This document shows, one piece after another, positions 34,458 to 42,539 of a stretch of DNA of 61,747 nucleotides (its first letter is position 1; each line of letters starts with the position of its first letter). Source of the DNA: Kitasatospora sp. SolWspMP-SS2h (GTDB taxonomy: Bacteria; Actinomycetota; Actinomycetes; Streptomycetales; Streptomycetaceae). A program made the translations under genes and the position numbers. The notes under the pieces are model-generated. The model saw only the letters and a program-made list of their open reading frames with translations, had not been told where the DNA came from and ran no database searches. The stretch covers positions 1 to 61,747 of the forward strand of contig NZ_QLLT01000036.1 in the NCBI RefSeq assembly GCF_003259315.1, in the 5' to 3' direction.

Positions 34458-34943
34458 TCAGGGCGTCCCGGCCGCCACCGGGCGGGAGGTGACCGCGATC
34501 CGGTTGTAGGTGTTCACCACGGCCGCCGCCCAGGCCACGAACGCCGCCTCCGGCTCCGACAGCACCGCCGACGCGGCCCGCCGGGCCCGGACGCCCTCCG
34601 CCCGGTCGGTCAGCCGGGTGACCGCCTCGGCCAGGGCGAGCGCGGCCCGCTCCCGGGGCGTGAACAGCTCGGACTCCCGCCACACCACCAGCTGCGCCAG
34701 CCGCTCGTCCCGCTCGCCCGCCTTCCGGGCGGCCGTGGTGTGCAGGTCGACGCAGTACACGCAGCCGTTCAGCTGCGAGCAGCGCAGCCGCACCAGTTCC
34801 AGCAGCGGCGGCTCCAGCCCGGCCGCCGCCGCGGCCTCCTCCACCGCCCCGTGCAGGGCGTGCACGGCGGCGAACGCCTGCGGGCCCAGCTCGATCATCG
34901 GGAGCGGCGGGACGGCGGGGAGCTGCGGGAGCGTTTCGGTCAT
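34458..34943 (-). CDS. AhpD-like carboxymuconolactone decarboxylase-family protein
   Basis: 161 residues from the ATG at 34943. The CxxC-x3-H active site is CVYCVDLH (Cys61, Cys64, His68), as in AhpD-type thiol peroxidase partners, with RLRCSQLNG before it. These proteins reduce peroxides or peroxiredoxins through the Cys pair. TACGCT lies exactly seven bases before the ATG, and the only Shine-Dalgarno-like GAAGG abuts the start, so the message is probably leaderless. No peroxiredoxin or sigma-factor partner is adjacent. Confidence 0.9.
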   Translation of the reverse strand: MTETLPQLPAVPPLPMIELGPQAFAAVHALHGAVEEAAAAAGLEPPLLELVRLRCSQLNGCVYCVDLHTTAARKAGERDERLAQLVVWRESELFTPRERAALALAEAVTRLTDRAEGVRARRAASAVLSEPEAAFVAWAAAVVNTYNRIAVTSRPVAAGTP

Positions 34944-35278
34944 CCTTCGAGCGTAGGGGCGGGCCGGCACCCGGACCGGGCGGAGAACGGCCGGATCACC
35001 CACGCGGGAGGCGACTGTCGAAACAGTTGACGGCATCCCCAAATCGTGGCGGGGGAGCGCCCGTTCAAGGGCCGCAGAGGTGATGCGACGTCAACGAAGC
35101 GATGAAGTCACCCGGTTGGCCGCACGTATGCGATCCATCGCTCAGCGTGCCGGTAGGGTGACGTTCCGTTGCCGCCCCGATCATGTGACGGCTCATCCGA
35201 AAGCACTGCCGGGCGCCCGCCGGTCCTGTCCCTGGGTCGGCCGGCGCCCGCACCGGACCCACACTGGAGAACTCCGCG
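34944..35278. promoter_or_regulatory. Intergenic promoter region of the EF-hand gene
   Basis: 335 bases without a gene. TAGGGT at 35154-35159 is a fair -10 for the rightward EF-hand gene, with a 5' leader of about 115 nt. GCCCGCCGGTCCTGTCCC with GGGTCGGCCGGCGCCCGC can fold just before the gene, and TGGAGAA supplies the ribosome-binding site. I see no known riboswitch. Confidence 0.4.
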
Positions 35279-35818
35279 ATGACCACTTCCGTGCAGCTCG
35301 ACCGCACCCAGAAGCGCTTCGACCTCTGGGACGTGAACGGCGACGGCCAGATCGACCGCGCCGACTGGGACGCCGAGGCCCAGCGCATCCTGCAGGCCTT
35401 CGGCGAGGTCCCGACCTCCCCGGCCGGCCGTCAGCTGACCGAGGCGTACCTCGGCATGTGGAGCTTCTTCGCCGACAAGGCGGGCATCGACGAGCAGACC
35501 GGCGCGCTCACCCCCGAGCAGTTCAACCACATCGCCGAGGAGCACGTCCTGGAGAACGGCGGCGCCGGCTTCGGCCGCGTCGTCAAGCCGACCATCCAGG
35601 CCATCGTCGAGCTGGTCGACGTGGACGGCGACGGCCAGGTCAACCCGGCCGAGTTCAAGACCTGGCTGGACGCGATCGGCGTCGATGGCGTGCAGCCCGC
35701 CGAGGCCTTCCGCCAGATCGACGCCAACGGCGACGGCCAGCTCTCCGTGGACGAGCTGGTCCAGGCCGTGCGCGCCTACCACCTCGGCGACCTCGACGTC
35801 CCGCTGCTGGGCCGCTGA
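35279..35818 (+). CDS. EF-hand calcium-binding protein, calerythrin-like
   Basis: 179 residues with four EF-hand positions, as in calerythrin and the streptomycete Cab proteins. Canonical loops are DVNGDGQIDRAD (18-29), DVDGDGQVNPAE (114-125) and DANGDGQLSVDE (148-159). The second hand, around ADKAGIDEQTGALTPEQF (65-82), has lost its calcium ligands. No signal peptide is seen, so it is a cytosolic calcium buffer or sensor. It stands alone and ends in a strong terminator. Confidence 0.95.
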   Translation: MTTSVQLDRTQKRFDLWDVNGDGQIDRADWDAEAQRILQAFGEVPTSPAGRQLTEAYLGMWSFFADKAGIDEQTGALTPEQFNHIAEEHVLENGGAGFGRVVKPTIQAIVELVDVDGDGQVNPAEFKTWLDAIGVDGVQPAEAFRQIDANGDGQLSVDELVQAVRAYHLGDLDVPLLGR

Positions 35819-35899
35819 ACAGCCGGTACGACAGCGCCGGTCGGCCTGATCGGCCCGGCCGACGGCCCCTGACGGCCGACGGTCGCCGCTGACGCCCGA

Positions 35900-35939
35900 A
35901 GGGCCCGGAACGGGGAGGGCGCCCCCCGTTCCGGGCCCT
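35900..35939 (+). terminator. Strong hairpin terminator after the EF-hand gene
   Basis: AGGGCCCGGAACGGGG (35900-35915) pairs perfectly with 35924-35939 around an AGGGCGCC-type loop. It also faces the end of the convergent biosynthetic operon. Confidence 0.8.
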
Positions 35940-36020
35940 GCCGTCGTCCCGCCGCCGTCCTCTCTGCCGTTCTCTTGGTCGTCCCGCCGTCACCGGTCAG
36001 GGGCCGTCGGCCGGGCCCGG

Positions 36021-36467
36021 TCAGCTCCCGGCCGGGACGAACCGCACCGGGAGTTCCGGCAACAGGTCCAGCGACTCCCCGGTCAGCAGGCGGTCGGCCG
36101 CGATCAGCACGTTGTAGTGGTTGGGGAAGTGGCAGGCGTCGAAGCCCAGCACCGTGCCCACCCGGTGCTCGCCGACGAACACCTCGTCACCCCGGTCCAG
36201 CACCCCGGCCACCGCGATCTCCGCGAACCCCAGGAAACCCACCCGGTCGATCCGGGCCCCCGGCGCGGTGTCCCGCTGGTCGGTGGTCACCAACTCGTGC
36301 ACCTCGCCCGCCCGTACGCACCGGCTGGCGAACGGCTCCAGGCTCATCCCGCGCTCCGTCCGGCTGTGCAGCAGCACCTTCACCAGCGTGCCGGTCACCG
36401 TCCGCTTCGGCCCGTTCTCGCGCACCGGCGGCCGCTGCGGGAAGAGCGCCGCCCGATCCCGGATCAT
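36021..36467 (-). CDS. Conserved hypothetical protein of the cluster
   Basis: 148 residues from the ATG at 36467, whose ATGA overlaps the stop of the preceding gene. I do not recognise the family with certainty. It is predicted beta-rich and cytosolic: VTGTLVKVLLHSRTERGMSL, VRAGEVHELVTTDQRDTAPG, RIDRVGFLGFAEIAVAGVLDRGDEV, VGTVLGFDACHFPNHYNVLI. The DACHFPNHYN segment, with Asp, Cys and two His, could be a metal or active site. It is the last gene of the first cluster arm, so it probably acts on or binds a pathway intermediate. Confidence 0.75.
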   Translation of the reverse strand: MIRDRAALFPQRPPVRENGPKRTVTGTLVKVLLHSRTERGMSLEPFASRCVRAGEVHELVTTDQRDTAPGARIDRVGFLGFAEIAVAGVLDRGDEVFVGEHRVGTVLGFDACHFPNHYNVLIAADRLLTGESLDLLPELPVRFVPAGS

Positions 36468-37432
36468 CCGCGCACCTCCGCCCGCGCCGCCGTCCCGGCC
36501 CCGGCCCCGGCCCGGTACGCCGCCTCGACCACCCGCAGCGCGTCCACCCCGTCCGGGCCCCGGTCCGCCGCGCCACCCGTCGAACCGTCCGTCCCGCCGC
36601 GCAGCAGCCCGGCGAACGCGCCGACGACGCCCTCGTACTCGTGCCACAGCGACTGCTTGAAGCCCGCGTGCCCGGCCAGCAGGTCCGCCCGCAGCACCGA
36701 GCCGTCCGCCGACTCCACCGTGACGTCCTTGAGTTCGCCCGGGTACGACCAGTCCAGCTCGATCCGGCCGCGCACCCCGTCCGCCCCGGCCAGCTCCAGC
36801 TCCGCGTACCGGTCCACCCCGCCGCCGTCGCGCACCACCCGCGCGCCGGACAGCTCCATCCGGCCCGCCAGCAGCCGCAGCAGGTCGTACGCGTTCGGGC
36901 CGTTGTCGGCGACGCAGCCGCCGCCGCACCGCTCCGGGTCCAGGTACCAGCGGTCCCGGCCGACGTGCTCCTCGATCCGCTCGAAGTAGCGCACCGTCAC
37001 CGAGCGCACCGGCGCCGGCCGTTCGGCGAGCGCCGCGCACAGCTCCCGCACCGCCGCGTTGTACCGCCGGTGGAACGCGGTGAACAGCGGCACCCGCCGT
37101 TCGGCCGCCAGCACCGCCAACTCCTCGCCCTCCGCGGCCCGCAGCGCCAGCGGCTTCTCCACGCACACCGGCAGGCCCGCCCGCAGCGCGTCCCGGCAGA
37201 TCGCCAGGTGCAGGTCGTTCGGGACGGTCACCACGACGGCGTCCAGCCCGCCCGCCGCCAGCAGCTCCCGGTGGTCCGTGAAGCAGGCCGCCCGGCCGCC
37301 GAACGGCTCCAGCACGGCGGCGTCCCGGTCGCACACCGCCACCGCCTCCACTCCCGGCACCCGCTCCAGCGCGGCCAGGTAGAACCGTGAGATCACCCCG
37401 AGCCCGACCACCCCGAACCGCAGCCCGCTCAC
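36464..37432 (-). CDS. Gfo/Idh/MocA-family oxidoreductase 1
   Basis: 322 residues from the GTG at 37432. It has the NAD(P) fold FGVVGLGVISRFYLAALERVPG, VTVPNDLHLAICRDALRAG, and the family-defining VCVEKPLA (EKP) with the catalytic Lys. FTAFHRRYNAAV and CVADNGPNAYDLLRLL fit the C-terminal sheet domain, where Asp and Asn/His complete the site. These enzymes oxidise or reduce a sugar or inositol hydroxyl. It overlaps both neighbours by 4 nt. With two aminotransferases nearby, a role in making the keto group to be aminated is likely. Confidence 0.9.
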   Translation of the reverse strand: MSGLRFGVVGLGVISRFYLAALERVPGVEAVAVCDRDAAVLEPFGGRAACFTDHRELLAAGGLDAVVVTVPNDLHLAICRDALRAGLPVCVEKPLALRAAEGEELAVLAAERRVPLFTAFHRRYNAAVRELCAALAERPAPVRSVTVRYFERIEEHVGRDRWYLDPERCGGGCVADNGPNAYDLLRLLAGRMELSGARVVRDGGGVDRYAELELAGADGVRGRIELDWSYPGELKDVTVESADGSVLRADLLAGHAGFKQSLWHEYEGVVGAFAGLLRGGTDGSTGGAADRGPDGVDALRVVEAAYRAGAGAGTAARAEVRG

Positions 37433-38628
37433 CGCCCGCCCTCCGTCCCGGCGACCGTTCCCGCGTCCGTTCCGGCGACTGTCCCCGCGACCGTTCCGGC
37501 CACCGTTCCGGCCACCGGACGGACGCCGAACTCCGCCGCGATGGTGGCGAGTTCGGCCAGCAGGGGCGCGGCCAGCGGCACCCCGTCGCGGTGCGACTCG
37601 GCGGTGCGCCGGGCCTCGTGCCAGCCCGGGTACACCACCGGGCCGCAACTCCCTTCCACCGGAGGGCAGTCCAGCACCGTCCCGAACAGGGTCCGGGCGT
37701 CCAGGGCCACCTGGCCGGCGTCCCGGAGCGTCGCCGGGGCGATCGCCAGCGCGAAGACGCCGATGTCGTCGTCCCGCCCGGACGGCCGCCCGTCCCCGGC
37801 CAGCGCGGCCGGCTCCGGGCCCAGCCCCGCCCCCGGCAGCAGCGCCGCCAGCACCTCCACCATCAGCCCCAGCCCGAAGCCCTTGAACTCGCCGCCCGCA
37901 CCGGACCCCAGCCACAGCAGGTGCGCCTCGCCCCGGTCGAACGCGCCCGGGTCGGTCACCGGCCGCCCGTCCGGCCCCGCCAGCCACCCCTCCGGGATCG
38001 GCCGGCCCGCCCGCTCCGCCGCCCGGACCCGGCCGGTCGGCACCGCCGTGGTGCTCATGTCCAGCACGTACGGCGGCAGTTCACCCGCCGGCGCGGCCAC
38101 GCTCCACGGGTTCGTGCCCAGCAGCGCCACCGCACCGCCCGGCGGCCGGGCGATCCGCTGCCGCCCGCAGTTCGACGCCAGCAGCCCGATCATCCCGCGC
38201 CCGGTGACCCGCGCCGCGTGGTGGCCCGCACAGCCGAAGTGGGTGGCCCGGCGCACCGACACCAGCCCGATCCCGTGCCGCTCGGCCCGCTCCGCCGCCA
38301 GCTCCATCGCCGCCCCGGCCTGCCACAGCCCGAGCGCCCCCGCCGCGTCCACCAGCACCGCCGCGCCCCGGTCCGCCACCACCTCCGGCTCCGCCAGCGG
38401 ATCGGCCCGGCCCTCCGCCAGCAGCGGCAGGTAGAGCCGCCCCAGATTGGCCAGCCCGTGCGAGTCCATCCCGGCGGCGTCGCCGTAGCACAGCGCCTCC
38501 GCCGCCGCCCGGGCCCGCTCGGGCGGCAGCCGGTGCGCGGTGAACACCTCGGTGGTGAAACGGATCAGATCGGCGTACGGGACGCGGACGGTACCGGCGG
38601 CACTGGGCGCGGACGCCACGGTGGTCAC
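37429..38628 (-). CDS. Malate/L-lactate dehydrogenase (Ldh2/YlbC-type) family protein
   Basis: 399 residues from a GTG at 38628. The Ldh2 family marks are AAEALCYGDAAGMDSHGLANLGRLYLPLL (SHG with the catalytic His), VRRATHFGCAGHHAARV, ASNCGRQRIARPPGG, LLGTNPWSVAAPAGELPPYVLDMSTTAV and EFKGFGLGLMVEVL. Members reduce 2-oxo acids or cyclic imines with NAD(P)H (for example ureidoglycolate, diketogulonate and piperideine carboxylate). The last 25 residues are a (VAGT)n tail, encoded by a 12-bp minisatellite at about 37439-37516. It may supply or reduce a keto-acid in the cluster. Confidence 0.88.
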   Translation of the reverse strand: MTTVASAPSAAGTVRVPYADLIRFTTEVFTAHRLPPERARAAAEALCYGDAAGMDSHGLANLGRLYLPLLAEGRADPLAEPEVVADRGAAVLVDAAGALGLWQAGAAMELAAERAERHGIGLVSVRRATHFGCAGHHAARVTGRGMIGLLASNCGRQRIARPPGGAVALLGTNPWSVAAPAGELPPYVLDMSTTAVPTGRVRAAERAGRPIPEGWLAGPDGRPVTDPGAFDRGEAHLLWLGSGAGGEFKGFGLGLMVEVLAALLPGAGLGPEPAALAGDGRPSGRDDDIGVFALAIAPATLRDAGQVALDARTLFGTVLDCPPVEGSCGPVVYPGWHEARRTAESHRDGVPLAAPLLAELATIAAEFGVRPVAGTVAGTVAGTVAGTDAGTVAGTEGGR

Positions 38629-38729
38629 GGGGAACAGCCTCCAGACAGGGCTTCGGGTGGGACGTAGCGCGGGACTACGGGCGGGACTACGGATGGGACT
38701 TCGGGTCGGCGCCGGAGCGGGCGGACGGC

Positions 38730-40079
38730 TCAGGGGCGGTGGCGGGCGAAGGCCACCAGCAGCCGGGCCACCGCCGAGGCGAAGGCGTCGAGCTGCGCCG
38801 CCTCGGCGAACTCGCCCGCCGCGTGCGCCCGGTTGCCACCGAGGTCGCCGGGGCCGAGCACCACGGTGAACGAGTCGTCCGGCAGGTCGGCCGCCCAGAT
38901 CGCGTCGCAGGTGAAGGCCGGTTCCCCGTCCGGCACCCGGGGGATGCCGGCCCGCCGGGTCAGCAGGTCCTCGAACCCCGGGTGCCGACCGTCCAGGACC
39001 GGCAGGCCGCGCTTGGGCCAGTCCAGCCGGGTGATCCGGGCGCAGTCGGCGGCCGTCCGGGCGAACTCCGGCAACCCGGCGAACCCGCGGCGGAACGCGT
39101 CCAGCCCGGAGCGGACCGCCGCCTCGACCGCGGCCTCCGCCCGGCGGCCCGCACCCGCGTCCCGGTAGGGGAGGTTGAGCAGCAGTTCGCCGCTCCCGTA
39201 GACCCGGTTGTGCAGCGGACCGGTGCCCAGACCCGCCACGCACACCGGGTCGCGCGGGCCGGGCAGGCGGCCCAACTCCCGTGCCAGGTGCTGGGCGAGG
39301 AAGCCGAGCAGCACCGTCGCGTTGTGGCCCGCGCCCGGGCAGTCGTCGATCGCGTCCTCGCCGCGCACCCGCAGCCGGGCGGTGGCGGCGGCGGTGGCGC
39401 GCGGCAGGTAGCGCAGGCCGGTCGGCTCGCAGAACACGTTCAGCGCGCCCACGTACCCGGCCCCGACCAGCGGACGGGTGCCGAACACGCCCATCGCGCC
39501 GCCCTCCTCGCCGGACACCGCCTGCACCAGCACCCCGACCTCGCGCCCGACCCGGGGCTCCGCCGCCAGCGCCGCCCGGAGGCCGGCCAGCAGCGCCACC
39601 GCCGGGCCCTTGGCGTCGATCGCGCCCCGCCCGGTGAACCGCCGCCCGTCGAACCCCACCGGCTCCGACCCGGCCACCGTGTCCAGGTGCACGTTGAACA
39701 TCACCGTCGCCGCCCGGGGCAGCTCCGGTCCGAGGCGCAGCACCAGACTCGGCTGGCAGGCCAGGAACCCGGGCACCTCGGCGACCGCCTGCCCGACCGT
39801 CAACGGCACGCCGGGACGGTCGAGTTCGTCCGGGCCGGGCGCACCGCGGTACAGCTCCACCAGCCCGAGGCCCGCCGCCGCCCGCGCGTACACCCCCAGC
39901 GCCTCGGGCAGCCGCGGCAGCGGCGCGCCCGGGCCGGTCTCCAGCGGCCCGGCGGTGGGCAGTCGCAGCAGCTCCAGCAGCAACTCCCGCTCGTCCGGCG
40001 AGAGTTCCGCCACGACCTGGTCGGCCGCCGGGGCGCGCTCCACCACCCCCGCCCCGGACGGCACCGGCTCAGTGGGCAT
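38730..40079 (-). CDS. M20-family metallopeptidase/deacylase
   Basis: 449 residues from the ATG at 40079. The M20 dizinc site is visible: NVHLDTV (His131, Asp133), GRGAIDAKGPAVALL with the bridging Asp, and VSGEEGGAMG with the Glu pair. The dimerisation domain follows, then a late HAAGEF His. GRGAIDAKGP recalls LysK/ArgE-type enzymes that remove an acyl or carrier group from an amine. In this cluster it may take off a protecting acyl group from an aminated intermediate. It overlaps the upstream gene's stop by 11 nt. Confidence 0.88.
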   Translation of the reverse strand: MPTEPVPSGAGVVERAPAADQVVAELSPDERELLLELLRLPTAGPLETGPGAPLPRLPEALGVYARAAAGLGLVELYRGAPGPDELDRPGVPLTVGQAVAEVPGFLACQPSLVLRLGPELPRAATVMFNVHLDTVAGSEPVGFDGRRFTGRGAIDAKGPAVALLAGLRAALAAEPRVGREVGVLVQAVSGEEGGAMGVFGTRPLVGAGYVGALNVFCEPTGLRYLPRATAAATARLRVRGEDAIDDCPGAGHNATVLLGFLAQHLARELGRLPGPRDPVCVAGLGTGPLHNRVYGSGELLLNLPYRDAGAGRRAEAAVEAAVRSGLDAFRRGFAGLPEFARTAADCARITRLDWPKRGLPVLDGRHPGFEDLLTRRAGIPRVPDGEPAFTCDAIWAADLPDDSFTVVLGPGDLGGNRAHAAGEFAEAAQLDAFASAVARLLVAFARHRP

Positions 40080-41223
40080 CGGACACCGCGCCTTCCCGGG
40101 CCGCCGACGCACCCGCGACCGGCCCGCCCGCGACCGGCCCGCCCGCGACCGACGCACCCGCGACCGGCCCGCCCGCGACCCATTCGTCCGTGACCTGTTC
40201 ATCCGTGGACCGCCCGTCCGTGGCCCGGGGCACCGACGCGTCCCGGACCAGGCCGCCCGGGACGAGCCGCCAGCCGGGGGAGTGCGGCAGCACCTCGCGT
40301 TCGATCAGGTCGGTCAACGCCCGTCCGGCGGCGACGAATCCGCTGTCGGTGCCGCCGTCCGCCGCCAGGCCCTGGTGCGGCCGGGTGGCCAGGTGCGGCT
40401 CCAGCGACCACACCCCGCGCCAGCCGCGCGCGGTCAACAGCCGCAGCGACTCGGCGAGTCGGGCGTCCCCCGCGCCGGGCAGCACGTACCGGGTGTCCGC
40501 GCCGTGGCCGACGGCGTCCTTGAGGTGCACGTGGTCGACGTGCCCGACGGTCCGGCGCAGCAGCTCGAACCCGTCGTAGCCGTACGCCGCGCCGTTGCCG
40601 GTGTCGTGCAGCAGCCGCAGCCCGGGGCTGTCCACCGAGGCGAGCAGGTCGAGCGCGTTCTCGGCCGAGGCCCCGCCCCAGCCCGCGCAGTTCTCGTGCA
40701 GCGCGACCAGGCCGCCGCGGCCCGCGCCGGCCGCGACGCGGCGCATCCGCTCCAGCACCCGCCGACGCCACTCGGCCGCCGGCAGGCCGGTGCCGTTGGG
40801 GTAGGACATCACCCGGACCCGGTCGGTCCCGAGCAGGGCGGCGCGCTCGGCGAGGGCGGCGAGCTCCCGCTCCTCGGGCCCGTGGCCGTCGGTGACGTCG
40901 GAGGCCCAGTTGCCGATCCGGGAGGCGAGGCCGCAGACCCGGACGCCCCGCCGCCGCAGGGTGCGGGCGAGGGCGGTGACCCGCCCGAGCGGCAGGTCGG
41001 CGATCCAGATCCCGTCCACCGTACGCAACTCCAGCTCGCTCCAGCCGAGTTGCTCCAGGGCGTCGAGCTGCCCGGCCAGGTCGGGCGCGGCCTCGTCGCC
41101 GATGCCGCCGAACCGGACGGTCGGCCGCCGGTCCACCGCCCGCCGGTCCACCGCCCGCCGCCGCGTCGTCCGTCGCGCCGTCCGTCGCCGCTCGGTCCGG
41201 CCGCCCTCGCGGAAGGCGCTCAC
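40069..41223 (-). CDS. Xylose-isomerase-like TIM-barrel (sugar isomerase/epimerase)
   Basis: 384 residues from a GTG at 41223. After an Arg-rich start, residues 37-310 are an AP_endonuc_2-type barrel: RFGGIGDEAAPDLAGQLDALEQLGWSELELR, CGLASRIGNWASDV, RVRVMSYPNGTG, LVALHENCAGWG (His-Glu), RLLHDTGNGAAYG (Asp) and HVDHVHLKDAVG (His), which together form the metal site. Relatives are hydroxypyruvate isomerase, IolE/IolI and tagatose epimerases. The C-terminal 60 residues are low-complexity (VAGGPVAGAS repeats). A 2-keto sugar or inosose isomerisation is plausible here. Confidence 0.87.
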   Translation of the reverse strand: MSAFREGGRTERRRTARRTTRRRAVDRRAVDRRPTVRFGGIGDEAAPDLAGQLDALEQLGWSELELRTVDGIWIADLPLGRVTALARTLRRRGVRVCGLASRIGNWASDVTDGHGPEERELAALAERAALLGTDRVRVMSYPNGTGLPAAEWRRRVLERMRRVAAGAGRGGLVALHENCAGWGGASAENALDLLASVDSPGLRLLHDTGNGAAYGYDGFELLRRTVGHVDHVHLKDAVGHGADTRYVLPGAGDARLAESLRLLTARGWRGVWSLEPHLATRPHQGLAADGGTDSGFVAAGRALTDLIEREVLPHSPGWRLVPGGLVRDASVPRATDGRSTDEQVTDEWVAGGPVAGASVAGGPVAGGPVAGASAAREGAVSDAH

Positions 41224-42305
41224 CGGACCGCCACCGCCCGGCCCCCGCCGCCCCGAGGCCCGTCCCCGCCGGACCCGCCGGACCCGCCGCCGCCCGCCGC
41301 GATCGCCTTGGCGCGGTCGAGCAGCCGCACCACCTCGGTGTTGACCGCCAGGTCGGGGTGGGCCCGCCGCCGCCCCGGGCCCGCCGCCCCGCCGGGGTCG
41401 GCCGCGTAGTGGGCGTACGTCCGGGCCAGGAAGCCGCCCAGCGCGTCGTCGTGCAGCAGCTCGGTGCGCTCGCCCTCGTGGTCGATGACGGTGAGCCGGG
41501 CGTACGCGTCGGCCTCGCTGCCGGGGAAGTGGCCGATCAGGGTGGAGCGGGCGAGCTCCAGGGTGACCCGGCGCTCGCGCACCGGCGAGGTGAGGTCGGA
41601 GCGGATCCGGGTCCACGCCCCGCCGTGGTGCTGGAGGTTGAGCCAGGCGGTGCCGAGCCGGGGCAGCACCCGGCCGTCGACCACCATGTCGGTGCCGCCC
41701 GCGCCGGTCACCTCGCCGGGCCCGGCGAGCGCGAGGCAGAGGCCGAGCGAGTGCGGCAGTTCGACGTCGAACGCGGTGGGGTGCCCGTCCCCGGCCAGCG
41801 AGCGGGAGAACCGCGGCTTGCGCTGGACGACGTGGATGGTGCGCAGCGGCCCGTACGCGTCCCGGGCGAGCAGCGCGCGCAGCCGATCGGTGAGGCGGCT
41901 GCCCAGCCACTGGGCGACCACCACCAGGTCCAGCCCGTACCGGTCGCGCAGCGCGAGCAACTCGTCCAGACCGCGGCTGTCGGCGGCCACCGGCTTCTCC
42001 AGCAGCACCCGGCGGTAGCCGAGCCGGCCGAGGGCGTCCAGCGCGGCGGCCCGCTCGGTGGGCGGGGTGCACAGGTGGACGACGGTGCGGTCCGGGTCGA
42101 GCAGCCGGGCCGCCTCGGCGAGGGTGGTCGGCCGCAGGTCGGCGGCGGCCCCGGGGTGCCGGTACGGGTCGACGGCGAGGACCGGGCCGGCCGCGAACAG
42201 CCGGGCGGTGCCGGGTTCGGCGCGCAGGCGGCGCAGCACCGGGAGGTGGAGTCCGTGTCCGGCCCGTCCCATTCCGACGAGCAAGGTCCCGAGTCCGTTC
42301 GGCAT
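41220..42305 (-). CDS. Gfo/Idh/MocA-family oxidoreductase 2
   Basis: 361 residues; first gene of the minus-strand arm, with AAGGAATG just upstream of its ATG at 42305. NAD(P) fold LLVGMGRAGHGLHLPVLRRL, VVHLCTPPTERAAALDALGRLG, then VLLEKPVAADSRGLDELL (EKP). ELPHSLGLCLAL and TAWLNLQHHGGAW match the C-terminal domain. It is only distantly like the other family member in the arm, so two different hydroxyls or two steps are likely. The C-terminus is a Gly-rich GGGGSGGSGG tail. Confidence 0.9.
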   Translation of the reverse strand: MPNGLGTLLVGMGRAGHGLHLPVLRRLRAEPGTARLFAAGPVLAVDPYRHPGAAADLRPTTLAEAARLLDPDRTVVHLCTPPTERAAALDALGRLGYRRVLLEKPVAADSRGLDELLALRDRYGLDLVVVAQWLGSRLTDRLRALLARDAYGPLRTIHVVQRKPRFSRSLAGDGHPTAFDVELPHSLGLCLALAGPGEVTGAGGTDMVVDGRVLPRLGTAWLNLQHHGGAWTRIRSDLTSPVRERRVTLELARSTLIGHFPGSEADAYARLTVIDHEGERTELLHDDALGGFLARTYAHYAADPGGAAGPGRRRAHPDLAVNTEVVRLLDRAKAIAAGGGGSGGSGGDGPRGGGGRAVAVR

Positions 42306-42539
42306 GGCGGGGCGTCATTCCTTCCGGGTCGTTTCGGCGCTGCTTCGCCCGGTATTCAACCAGCACTTCGACGGCGATCCGTTCCGCCGTCAAATCGCTT
42401 ACCGGAAAGGACATTCGAAGGAGTGAACCGGCTCTCCACACCGGGTGGACGGGGTCCGGGCGGCATAGATTCGGATGCCCGGCAGATTCGGGCACGGACC
42501 TTTCCCCCCGCTCGATCCCCACCATCCGATGAGAGCTTC
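42306..42539. promoter_or_regulatory. Bidirectional control region of the cluster's first arm
   Basis: The 234-nt gap is lower in GC than its surroundings and separates the six-gene minus arm from the two aminotransferase genes. ACGGCGATCCGTTCCGCCGT (42371-42390) has 6-bp inverted arms ACGGCG/CGCCGT. TTGACG (reverse of 42386-42391) could be the -35 of the leftward promoter. No regulator gene lies in or next to the cluster. Confidence 0.5.

Noticed and set aside
34944..35278. Riboswitch upstream of the EF-hand gene
   Set aside because: The length suggested one, but I could not find the conserved core of any known class.
35065..35388. 107-codon minus-strand frame overlapping the EF-hand start
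   Set aside because: Antisense to the strong EF-hand gene, no ribosome-binding site and no recognisable fold.
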